A stretch of DNA of 58,508 nt, taken from assembly GCA_031278815.1 (NCBI GenBank), contig JAITJS010000143.1:1-58508 (forward strand). The letters are read 5' to 3'. Shown here piece by piece: positions 41,112 through 48,873 of this stretch (its first letter is position 1; every line of letters begins with the position of its first letter). The position numbers were made by a program, and so were the translations under genes. This DNA is from Treponema sp. Lineage in GTDB: Bacteria; Spirochaetota; Spirochaetia; Treponematales; Breznakiellaceae. The notes under the pieces are model-generated. The model saw nothing but the letters and a program-made list of their open reading frames with translations, was not told the origin of the DNA and made no database searches.

Positions 41112-42215
41112 ATGTTGAATATAGTAAAGCGAACTGGGCTGTTTTTGTTCGGTGTTCTGTTGTTTGTCTGTGCCGGAAACCTCCAGGCACAGCAAGCCAT
41201 GAGCCTTGATGGAGTCATCACCCAGGCGGCGAAGGATGTGGAAGCGCGGCTTTCCGCCGGAGCAAAACTCGCGGTGCTGAACTTCACTTCCACCGCAGAG
41301 GCATTCAGCGACTATGTTATCGAGGAACTCTCCGGCGCGCTGGTGATGAACCGCAAAGTTACGGTTATCGAGCGCAAAAGCCTCGACCTTATCCGCAAGG
41401 AGATGAACTTGCAGTTGTCCGGAGATGTGAGCGACGATTCGGCGCAGGCGATAGGGAGGCAGTTGGGAGCTCAGGCCATTGTTACCGGATCGCTGACCAA
41501 TCTGGGGGACGTATACCGGTTCAGGGTGAAGGTGATCAATGTAGAAACAGCCCGCATTGAGGCGCAGTTTTCCTATAACCTCGGTAATAATCACCAGGTT
41601 ACGTTCCTCCTGTCCGGGAACCAGAACGCCCCGCCGGTTTCTTCGGCAAGCCCAGCCGTACCGGCAGGCAGTTCGGGACCTGCAGCGGCAGCGCAAACGA
41701 ACAAAGCCTACAAAATCGGCGATACCGGCCCGGCAGGGGGACTCATCTTCTACGATAAGGGGAGTTACAGCGACGGCTGGCGCTATCTTGAGGTTGCCTC
41801 TCAGGATGCCGGGAAAGCCGTTCAGTGGGGAGCAATGAACTATAACTTAAAAGGGACGAGTACCACAGTGGGAATGGGGAAGCGGAATACGGCGAGCATC
41901 ATGTATTACCTGCGCAATTCGGGGGAAAGCGGCAGGGCGGCGGAGCTTGCGCAGCAGTATTCCCAAGGCGGGTATAAGGACTTTTTTTTACCGAGCAAGG
42001 ATGAGTTAAACTTAATTTACACAGAATTAAGACTCAATTTGATGGGAGATTTTTCAATGGGTTTTTACTGGTCCTCATCGGAATCAAGCTCGTATAGTGC
42101 GACTGATGTGTGGGTTCAGAGATTTAGCGATGGCTGGCAAGTCGACAGAGAGAGCTACAACAATAACACCCGCAAGGAGAGAACAAATGCAGTTCGTGCC
42201 ATCCGTGCTTTTTAG
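41112..42215 (+). CDS. CsgG/LpoB-like exported protein with a C-terminal DUF1566 domain
   Basis: This 367-residue protein has an AAGGAG site and a signal peptide (RTGLFLFGVLLFVCAGNLQAQQ). Residues 30-175 resemble CsgG/LpoB-type domains: GAKLAVLNFTSTAEAFSDYVIEELSGALV, VIERKSLDLIRKEMNLQLSGDVSDDSAQAIGRQLGAQAIVTGSL. A Pro/Ala/Ser linker (175-200) leads to a DUF1566 (Lcl-like) domain with KIGDTGPAGGLIFYDKG, FFLPSKDELNLIY, FYWSSSESSSYSATDVWVQRF and a terminal NAVRAIRAF. DUF1566 domains have a lectin-like fold and often bind ligands outside the cell. A decayed relative of the first domain lies at 20489. Confidence 0.82.
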   Translation: MLNIVKRTGLFLFGVLLFVCAGNLQAQQAMSLDGVITQAAKDVEARLSAGAKLAVLNFTSTAEAFSDYVIEELSGALVMNRKVTVIERKSLDLIRKEMNLQLSGDVSDDSAQAIGRQLGAQAIVTGSLTNLGDVYRFRVKVINVETARIEAQFSYNLGNNHQVTFLLSGNQNAPPVSSASPAVPAGSSGPAAAAQTNKAYKIGDTGPAGGLIFYDKGSYSDGWRYLEVASQDAGKAVQWGAMNYNLKGTSTTVGMGKRNTASIMYYLRNSGESGRAAELAQQYSQGGYKDFFLPSKDELNLIYTELRLNLMGDFSMGFYWSSSESSSYSATDVWVQRFSDGWQVDRESYNNNTRKERTNAVRAIRAF

Positions 42216-42617
42216 GTATGGCAGGCTGAGGGGAACCTACGAGTACCTGACACCCGTATTTGTCGGCGGGACATAAAACCACAAGCGTTCAAAGCACACG
42301 AAGGAGTTTCTATCATAATGAAGAAAAACAAACGGAACGATTCAAAAACTTTAAAAATAAAAATAATGCGGCGCCTGTGGTTATTACCAGCAACCAGATA
42401 CGTGAAATAGGACAAAGTCGTGATCCTGCAAAACCAGGTCATGGGCTTTTTGACGACTATACCAAAGAAACCGTTACATTCGATTCAACAACGGTAACCG
42501 TAGCATAGCCGGCGGATTTTAAAAATGGTTCAACCGACCAAGACGTGGATGCCTAGGATTAACCGTAACCCAGGTGGCTGGCGGGGAACCGGAGACTACT
42601 ATTGATAAACGCCAATA
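42216..42617 (+). other. Short-ORF region after the DUF1566 gene, nothing firm
   Basis: A frame ending at 42508 encodes a plausible stretch (APVVITSNQIREIGQSRDP, then GHGLFDDYTKETVTFDSTTVTVA) but has no convincing start: the ATG at 42318 is in a different frame that stops at once. It looks like the end of a broken gene. No reverse transcriptase or template repeat is present. Confidence 0.35.
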
Positions 42618-43058
42618 ATGACCGCGGATTTAACTGGGCAAATTCGCGGTCATTATTCAAAACTCCTTTTTCAAGCATATACCAAACTGGATATTGAAAC
42701 GGCAATGGCAACTGCCTTGGTAGACGAGCTGATGGAAGGGTTTAACAACACGTATCTGGTTGTCGGTTTTGACACGAAAACGAATACCTGCAAAAAATAC
42801 CGAAAGGGGCTTACTATGCCGATTTTGACTGACGAAGAAGCGGACGCTCTTGATGAGATGTTGACCAAAACCACGCCGAAGACGAATCCCCAGGTTCAGG
42901 GGCCGTTTATCAAAAACCGTGAGCGGGTGATTGTCCTTGACACATTCTCTACCGAATACCTTAAAGCAAAAATGATGGCGACCAACAAAACCCTGGCGGA
43001 ACTGATCAACCGCATGATTCGCCGCGAAATGGCGCTTGCGGAAACAGCCGAAGCATAG
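42618..43058 (+). CDS. Small protein with a ribbon-helix-helix-like C-terminus
   Basis: The open frame gives 146 residues. The last 80 (from the ATG at 42816, with AAGGGG 8 bases upstream) read PILTDEEADALDEMLTKTTP and then ERVIVLDTFSTEYLKAKMMATNKTLAELINRMIRREMA. This ends like a ribbon-helix-helix antitoxin or repressor. The first 66 residues (TKLDIETAMATALVDELMEGFNNTYLVVGF) also look protein-like, so either start may be used, or two small genes have fused. No toxin partner is recognised next to it. Confidence 0.5.
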   Translation: MTADLTGQIRGHYSKLLFQAYTKLDIETAMATALVDELMEGFNNTYLVVGFDTKTNTCKKYRKGLTMPILTDEEADALDEMLTKTTPKTNPQVQGPFIKNRERVIVLDTFSTEYLKAKMMATNKTLAELINRMIRREMALAETAEA

Positions 43059-43454
43059 CGGGTACGGGCGGTGGCGTAGCCCGGCCCGCCTTCCGCTCTG
43101 TGTCAGAGGAAGGCGGCCTCCAATGGTTCTCAGGCACTTACATCGTATGGCGTCATTCTCGGGCTTTTGGATACGGGATAAGGGAAGGGTATGTTGCCGC
43201 AGTAAATGAAGCCCTATCATCAGGTAAAATAGTTACCACCATAATAACCTGGTACTTGGGATTTTACACTAAAGTCACCGCATACGCCAAGTAAGACCAA
43301 GGGATGTTATCGGGAAAAGAGACCGGCGGCAAAAGCACCGGGTTGCGTTGCCGCGCAAGCGTGGCGTTCACCGTTTTATACATGAGGAAGCGGAGCTATG
43401 GAACTATCCGCGGCTCCTACCTCCTCACTGCTACCTGTTAAAAAGGAATAACCC
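43059..43454. other. No supported gene
   Basis: A frame at 43100-43294 (REGYVAAVNEALSSGKIVTT) is open but has no recognised relatives or ribosome site. GC-rich inverted words follow the small ORF (43060-43110: GGCGG...CCGCC), which may act as its terminator. Confidence 0.4.
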
Positions 43455-43535
43455 ATGGCAATCGTAAACAACATCGATGAGGTTTTACACTGCATCCGGG
43501 TGCAACTCTACCATAACCACCTGCCCCCACAGTAG
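43455..43535 (+). pseudogene. Truncated start of a DNA-binding-domain-like protein
   Basis: After AAGGAATAACCC the frame MAIVNNIDEVLHCIRVQLYHN stops at codon 27. This start resembles an HU-like small DNA-binding protein family that I associate with termite-gut treponemes, whose members run for 130 residues or more. The rest is missing, so this is a stub. Confidence 0.4.
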
Positions 43536-43560
43536 TCTATGTATCGCCCTCCTTGCCGCA

Positions 43561-44256
43561 TTACCGGTCCGGTTCGTTCTGCAGGAAGGGCCAGCTCCGT
43601 CCGCCTGAGGGTTTAAACCGCTCGATAAAGCCATGGAAATACGCAGGCAGGGGAGCGCTCACATCCAGGGAAAACCCCAAAAGACCCTCGGCATGGGGGA
43701 TGATAAGCCGTACGGCATGGAGTAAGAGCTTATTAAGTCCCCTGCTTTTATGGAGCCCCTTGTTGAGGGCGAAATTGCCGTATTTATCGTCTCCCAGGAG
43801 GGGGTTTCCGATCTGGGCCAGGTGCCGGCGGATCTGGTGCATACGTCCGGTCCCCAGTTCAAGGGCAAGGAGGGAGTAATCCCGGTCTCCTGCAAGCCGG
43901 GTATAGCTCGTTTGAGCGCGCTTAGGTTCCCCGCGTATGGCAAGACTAAAGGCTATGATCCCGGCTGCTGCTTTCGGCCTGCCTGCACAAACCCCAAGGT
44001 AGTGTTTGCAGATGCCCCGGTTCCGGGAAAACAAGGCGGAGAACAAGGCCGCAGCTTCCCGATTTTTTGCCGCCAGAATGATCCCTGAGGTATCCTTATC
44101 AAGCCGGTGCACCAACAAGGGTTTGGGGGCCCACGCTTCCCCAAGAAGCCGGTCCAGGGAGGCCCCTACCCGGGCGCCCCCCTGGACCGGAAGCCCTGCG
44201 GGTTTATTGAGAACGATGCACTGTTCATTTTCAAAAAGGATGGATATACGTTTCAA
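43561..44256 (-). CDS. RluA-family pseudouridine synthase
   Basis: This 231-residue enzyme isomerises uridine in rRNA or tRNA. The catalytic motif VHRLDKDTSGIILAAKN lies near residue 49, and LELGTGRMHQIRRHLAQIGNPLLGDDKYG near 132 is the second family signature. No S4 domain precedes the catalytic part, as in the shorter RluA/RluC-like proteins. It is transcribed away from the transglutaminase-like gene, with about 50 bases between the starts. Confidence 0.93.
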   Translation of the reverse strand: MKRISILFENEQCIVLNKPAGLPVQGGARVGASLDRLLGEAWAPKPLLVHRLDKDTSGIILAAKNREAAALFSALFSRNRGICKHYLGVCAGRPKAAAGIIAFSLAIRGEPKRAQTSYTRLAGDRDYSLLALELGTGRMHQIRRHLAQIGNPLLGDDKYGNFALNKGLHKSRGLNKLLLHAVRLIIPHAEGLLGFSLDVSAPLPAYFHGFIERFKPSGGRSWPFLQNEPDR

Positions 44257-44308
44257 TCTTCTTTACCTCGTATCTTAAGCCCTAAAAACGGCCGAAACTT
44301 ATACTATC

Positions 44309-45511
44309 ATGGTATGCAAAAATAATCCTGCCCGACTCATCTCCTTTACTCGGGCCCCCCTGTTCCTGCTTTTCCTCTTCTTCCCGGCTTTAGTATCCCC
44401 CTCGCCCCTCGTTTCCCCTACCTGGGGCTTTCGCATCGATCCTCCTGAAGGCTATGAGCTTACAGGAGGGGATGGAAAGGACCGGTTTTCCTTTTATTGT
44501 TTAGCAGAGGAAACCCAGCTTGATGTAGTGGTCTATGCCGGTGCCCTCCAGCGTGATGGTTCTCGGTCAAAGAACCCCTATCCTTCGGTAGAGGCTCTGG
44601 CAGCGGATGTACAGCGGCGTTTGAATAGCCAGGGAGCGCTCAAGCCCTTTACCTATCGCAATAAAAGGGCGGTCCTCATGGACTTACGGTTTTCAGGGCC
44701 TGGCGGTCTTTCCCAAGGGTGGGGTCTTTGTATTGAACTGGAAGCTCCAGACCCTTCAGGAGAAAAACCCTTCTTGCTCACCTTGACCTATGGACCTGCC
44801 AGGGGAGGGAATATACCAGATATGCATTTTTCTATCTTGGATTCGATTGCTCCCAGCCCCCAGGAGTATCTGGTTCCTGGTCCCGTCACCGAGTATCAGT
44901 ATCCCCGAGGGACGCCGCGCTCCGTCCCCTTGGCAGATCTGCTGGTGGAGGCCCGTATATACGAGCATGATGCGGCTGCATCCCAAGCCTTGGTGGATCG
45001 GGAATTCCGTATCCTCCGGCGGTATATCGCTTCACCCCAGTGGAAAGAAGCGTGGATTCGGTTTTATCAGGCCATTTACCGGGATTCCTTTGAACGCCTT
45101 TCCCATGCAGCCTTCATACTGGAACGTTTCTGGAATGTCCCGGCAGTGGAAAACCGGGACCTGGCAGCAAAAGCCCTGGCTTGGATACAATCCTTTACCT
45201 ATGAACGGGACCTCTTGGGCAGTGATTTTGTGAACCTGGTAAGCGCTGCGGTAGAGGGCCGGGGAGACTGCGACAGCCGGGCCTTGCTGTGGGCCCTCAT
45301 CCTGGAACAGGCCAATATCCCCGCAGCCATCATGGTTTCCCCCAAGTACAGTCACGCCATGGGTCTTGCGGATCTACCCGGAGCAGGCGCGCGCTTTACC
45401 TTGGATGGCAAATCATGGCTGGTCGCGGAAACCACCAGTACCGTATCCTTGGGCCGTATTAGTGCCCAGATGAGTGAGACCCGGTATTGGCTGGGAGTGC
45501 CCCTAGAATAA
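44309..45511 (+). CDS. Exported transglutaminase-like protein
   Basis: This 400-residue protein has an N-terminal signal segment (RAPLFLLFLFFPALVSPSP). Residues 35-190 are beta-rich (GFRIDPPEGYELTGGDGKDRFSF, YGPARGGN). Residues 285-400 carry a transglutaminase-like fold with the catalytic Cys in EGRGDCDSRALLWALILEQ, His in KYSHAMGLAD and a third residue in WLVAETTSTVSLG. It may cleave or cross-link proteins in the periplasm. No ribosome site is obvious before the ATG. Confidence 0.72.
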   Translation: MVCKNNPARLISFTRAPLFLLFLFFPALVSPSPLVSPTWGFRIDPPEGYELTGGDGKDRFSFYCLAEETQLDVVVYAGALQRDGSRSKNPYPSVEALAADVQRRLNSQGALKPFTYRNKRAVLMDLRFSGPGGLSQGWGLCIELEAPDPSGEKPFLLTLTYGPARGGNIPDMHFSILDSIAPSPQEYLVPGPVTEYQYPRGTPRSVPLADLLVEARIYEHDAAASQALVDREFRILRRYIASPQWKEAWIRFYQAIYRDSFERLSHAAFILERFWNVPAVENRDLAAKALAWIQSFTYERDLLGSDFVNLVSAAVEGRGDCDSRALLWALILEQANIPAAIMVSPKYSHAMGLADLPGAGARFTLDGKSWLVAETTSTVSLGRISAQMSETRYWLGVPLE

Positions 45512-45523
45512 CCCATAGGGTCC

Positions 45524-46363
45524 CTATCCCTTTACTGCTCCTGCGGTAAGCCCCTTGATAAACTGTTTGCTAGCCACCAGATAGAGGGCGATAACCGGAA
45601 TGGCCGACAGGGTGAGGACCGCCAGCACCTTGGACCAGTCGGTCTGGTATTGACCGAAGAGCCGGGTTACCCCCAGCAGTACGGTTTTGGCCCGATCATC
45701 GCTGATGAAGATAAGGGGAAACCACAGGTCGTTCCAGAAGGGGACCAGGTTATAAATGGCCACGGTTGCAATGGCTGGCCGTAACAGAGGGGCGATGATT
45801 CGCAGGAAAATGCCGAAACGTCCTGCTCCGTCAATAATGGCTGCTTCGGTTAATTCGTAGGGCACCGCATGGATAAATTCGGTTAACACGAATATGGCCA
45901 CCGGAATGCCCATGGCCACGTAAATCGGAATCAAGGCCCAGATCGTGTTCAGCAGACCCAGGGTTTTAACCAGTTCCAGAAGCCGTATGGAGGCGATTTT
46001 AATGGGGAGCATCATACCGGCGATGCAAAAAAAGTACAAGCCCCGGGAAATTGTGCCCCGCCAGTTTGCCAGCGCATAGCTTGCCAGAGCGCCGGTAAGG
46101 AGCAAGATCATAAGGGACAGTAACACGGCGATAAGACTGTTCTTGAAGTACCCCAGAAAATCGCCGTCCAAGAGGACCATTCCGTAATTGGCGATATTCC
46201 ATTTTTTCGGAAGCCCAAAGGGGTTTTGATAGATCGAAAGCCGGTCTTTGAACGAGTTTATTACCATCACCCACAGGGGGAAGATCACGATCAATGACCA
46301 TACCCCTAAAATGATGTGTGCGGGGATATGCCGATGCTGCTGTTTAAGAGAAGGGCCCTGCAT
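45524..46363 (-). CDS. Sugar ABC transporter permease, MalG type
   Basis: This 279-residue membrane protein has six helices (for example HIILGVWSLIVIFPLWVMVINSFK and LIAVLLSLMILLLTGALASYALA). The ATPase-contact loop reads ELTEAAIIDGAGRFGIFLRIIAPLLRPAIATV. It is the last gene of a three-gene set with binding protein and MalF-type permease; no ATPase gene accompanies them, so a shared MsiK/UgpC-type ATPase elsewhere is expected. Its start is adjacent to the preceding stop. Confidence 0.94.
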   Translation of the reverse strand: MQGPSLKQQHRHIPAHIILGVWSLIVIFPLWVMVINSFKDRLSIYQNPFGLPKKWNIANYGMVLLDGDFLGYFKNSLIAVLLSLMILLLTGALASYALANWRGTISRGLYFFCIAGMMLPIKIASIRLLELVKTLGLLNTIWALIPIYVAMGIPVAIFVLTEFIHAVPYELTEAAIIDGAGRFGIFLRIIAPLLRPAIATVAIYNLVPFWNDLWFPLIFISDDRAKTVLLGVTRLFGQYQTDWSKVLAVLTLSAIPVIALYLVASKQFIKGLTAGAVKG

Positions 46364-47293
46364 TTAGTCCCTCCCCTGAGTTGCCCGCAGGGTCGGTATA
46401 ACCCCCAGACAGAGTACCAAAAAGGTAATAGTGGCAATAGCCGCTCCCATACCTGGATCGGGAATCCCCACGGGATGCTGCCCTGCAATACCCACCCGGT
46501 AAAATAGGGTACCGATAAGGTCGGTGGCATAGTTCGGCGCTCCATTGGCATTCTCCATAGCAAAGACCACGTCAAAGGCATTGAAGTTATTGACAAAGGT
46601 AAGGATGGCGATCATCCCTATCACCGATTTAATCAAAGGAAGTTTGATATGCCAAAATACCTGTACCCCACTTGCCCCGTCAATCGAAGCTGCCTCAAAG
46701 TAGTCCTCGCTTATGTTCCGCAGGGCCGCCACGAACATCATTGTGGGTATACCCATCCATTGCCAACAGGAGACCAGGGCCACACAAATAAGGGCAGTAA
46801 GCCGGTCCCCCAACCAGGGGCGAACCAGAAAGTCCAGGTGCAGTTTCTGTAGAAAAGGCCCACTCCAGACGGGATTAAGGAGGAGCTTCCAGAGGTAACC
46901 GGTTACCAGCACCGCCAGAGTAACGGGTATAAAAATCACCGTCTGGTAGAATTCCCGGCCTTTCAACTGTTTGCTGGTCAAGAGGGTAGCAAACAAGATA
47001 CCCAGGCCGTTCTGAACCGCCAAATGGATACAGAAAAAGAAAAGGGTATGGGCAAAAGCACCCCCATACCGTTCAGCGTACTGGGGAACCGTAAAGAGTT
47101 TGGTGAAATTATCAAAACCGGAAAAACGCCGTCCTATGCCTGCAGAACCGGTATACAAACTTAACCATAGTGAATTAAGGAGGGGCCAGGCCATAAAGAC
47201 CACATAAAACAGCAAAGCCGGCGCCACATAGGGCAACCAGGTTACTATCGTTCCATTCCCTAAGGTGGAATGCTTTCGGGACATTACCGCCAT
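46364..47293 (-). CDS. Sugar ABC transporter permease, MalF type
   Basis: This 309-residue protein has six membrane helices, starting WLPYVAPALLFYVVFMAWPLLNSLWLSLY. The ATPase-contact loop is DYFEAASIDGASGVQVFWHIKLPLIKSVIG. It pairs with the MalG-type permease that follows without a gap and with the binding protein 21 bases upstream. The substrate is probably a mono- or disaccharide, by family only. Confidence 0.94.
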   Translation of the reverse strand: MAVMSRKHSTLGNGTIVTWLPYVAPALLFYVVFMAWPLLNSLWLSLYTGSAGIGRRFSGFDNFTKLFTVPQYAERYGGAFAHTLFFFCIHLAVQNGLGILFATLLTSKQLKGREFYQTVIFIPVTLAVLVTGYLWKLLLNPVWSGPFLQKLHLDFLVRPWLGDRLTALICVALVSCWQWMGIPTMMFVAALRNISEDYFEAASIDGASGVQVFWHIKLPLIKSVIGMIAILTFVNNFNAFDVVFAMENANGAPNYATDLIGTLFYRVGIAGQHPVGIPDPGMGAAIATITFLVLCLGVIPTLRATQGRD

Positions 47294-47314
47294 GAGGCCC
47301 TCCTTAAAAAGCCG

Positions 47315-48577
47315 TTAACGCATACCCGCAGCAGCACTCTCCATAGCGCCGGCCGCCTGCTGAGGGGTCTGCTCCCCTTTCACCACTTTGATGACCGCTT
47401 GATTCATCGGCGCATAGAGGTCCAGGAATTTAGGCCAGACAAAACGGGCATCCGTATCCTTACCCTTGTTGAGGGCCAAGAACTCGTTGGCATGAGGGTC
47501 ATCCAGAGTAATGGGGGTGTTAATCATCGGGAAGAAGCCTACCGGCAACGCCTTTGAGGCAACCGCAGCTCCCCCAGGTGAGGCCAGCCACGCGAGAAAT
47601 TCCTGGCATTCCTTAGGATACTTGGTAGCCTTATTGTAGGTTATCGCCATATCAGGATGGAAGGTGATGAGGGTAGGGCGGCCCTTGGGTGCGGGCATGG
47701 CAAAAAGTCCCCATTCAAAGGGGGCATCCGCATATACCCCGGCGGTCCACGAGCCATCCATGAACATCACCGCCTGCTGGGTGTTAAAAAGCGCCTGAGA
47801 ATCATTGTAGGTAACCGACTCATAGCCTTTAGGCAGGTATTTGGCTACATCCGCCATAGCCTGAAAACTGGCGACAAAGTTGGAATCCTCCAGTTTCTTT
47901 GCCCCGGATTCATAAGCGGCTCGATCAGTCCCACCACCTACAAAATTGGGGAGCATACCCAGGTAAAACACCTCAAGGATATCCCATTCATCGGCTACCC
48001 CATTGGCCAGGGGAGTATACCCTTTGGCGGTCAAGGTTTCGCAGAGGGCAAGGAAATCTTCCCAGGTCTGGGGAATAGACAGTCCTTCCTTCTGGAAGAT
48101 AGTCTTGTTATAGTAGACTGCATGGGAAACCGCGGCAAAGGGGACTGCGAACATCTTGCCGTCAGGCATCTGCCAGGGGGCAAGGTTTGCCTCGCTGAAG
48201 TTCTGCTTGACCCCAGGAATGTCGCTACAGTCCGCAAAGTATCCCGCGTTGAACAGCTCCCGACCCGGCGCGTAACTTCGTGCGTACATGAGGTCAGGCC
48301 CCGTGCCTCCGTCTAACTGCAACCGCAAGGTGGCGTTGTAATCCGGCGGGTTGGTAGGCCGGAACTGAATGGTAACATTCGGTTTCAGCTTCTTGTATTC
48401 CGCCAGCAGGTTGTTCATCTGGGCCACATCGTCGGCCCGCCATGATCCCATGACCAAGGTTACCGTACCCGTACCTGCAGCGGGGGAACTCTCTTTCCCT
48501 CCTGTCCCATATACGGGGGACAGAATCCCCAGAACGAGCAATACCATACCCACGACCTTAATTGTTCTTCTCATCAA
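47315..48577 (-). CDS. Sugar ABC transporter substrate-binding protein
   Basis: This 420-residue family 1 extracellular solute-binding protein has a signal peptide (TIKVVGMVLLVLGILSPVYGTGG). Mature features include LVMGSWRADDVAQMNNLLAEYKKLKPNVTIQF, GTGPDLMYARSY, FAVPFAAVSHAVYYNKTIF and TQQAVMFMDGSWTAGVY. AGGAGG lies before the ATG. It is the first gene of the sugar transporter operon. Confidence 0.95.
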   Translation of the reverse strand: MMRRTIKVVGMVLLVLGILSPVYGTGGKESSPAAGTGTVTLVMGSWRADDVAQMNNLLAEYKKLKPNVTIQFRPTNPPDYNATLRLQLDGGTGPDLMYARSYAPGRELFNAGYFADCSDIPGVKQNFSEANLAPWQMPDGKMFAVPFAAVSHAVYYNKTIFQKEGLSIPQTWEDFLALCETLTAKGYTPLANGVADEWDILEVFYLGMLPNFVGGGTDRAAYESGAKKLEDSNFVASFQAMADVAKYLPKGYESVTYNDSQALFNTQQAVMFMDGSWTAGVYADAPFEWGLFAMPAPKGRPTLITFHPDMAITYNKATKYPKECQEFLAWLASPGGAAVASKALPVGFFPMINTPITLDDPHANEFLALNKGKDTDARFVWPKFLDLYAPMNQAVIKVVKGEQTPQQAAGAMESAAAGMR

Positions 48578-48752
48578 TGCAATCCTCCTGCAAAAAATGG
48601 TACCTAGATAACGCTCTATACCTATAGCATTACCCTATTAGACCATATCATAAAAGGAAAAATATCGCAATACTGCCCGTGAACCCTCACTCACGTGAGA
48701 TCGCCCATAGAAAAAAAGTCCGGGAATTACCCTGCGGATCCGCTCTTCCTGT

Positions 48753-48868
48753 GGGGTTTAAGACCCCGCCCCTGGGCGTACAACTGGGGACGCGGGGGAT
48801 TTGTTCCCCCGCATACGATACGCTTTCAAGGAGAAATCTTCAATACCCCGCCGCTTTGCGCGGCGGGG
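48753..48868. repeat. Three G+C-rich hairpins between the sugar operon and lptD; the last is a likely terminator
   Basis: GGGG-TTTAAGA-CCCC (48753-48767), GCGGGGGA-TTTGT-TCCCCCGC (48792-48812) and CCCCGCCGC-TTTGC-GCGGCGGGG (48846-48868). The last lies 5 bases beyond the lptD stop and is followed on the plus strand by ATTCTTTATTT. The spacing and the link TTTCAAGGAGAAATCTTCAA recall a dispersed palindromic repeat seen in several bacterial groups. The rest of 48578-48752 shows no gene. Confidence 0.55.
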
Positions 48869-48873
48869 ATTCT

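Noticed and set aside
41700-42215. Complete diversity-generating retroelement
   Set aside because: The C-terminus resembles a variable region, but neither a reverse transcriptase nor a template repeat exists in the window.
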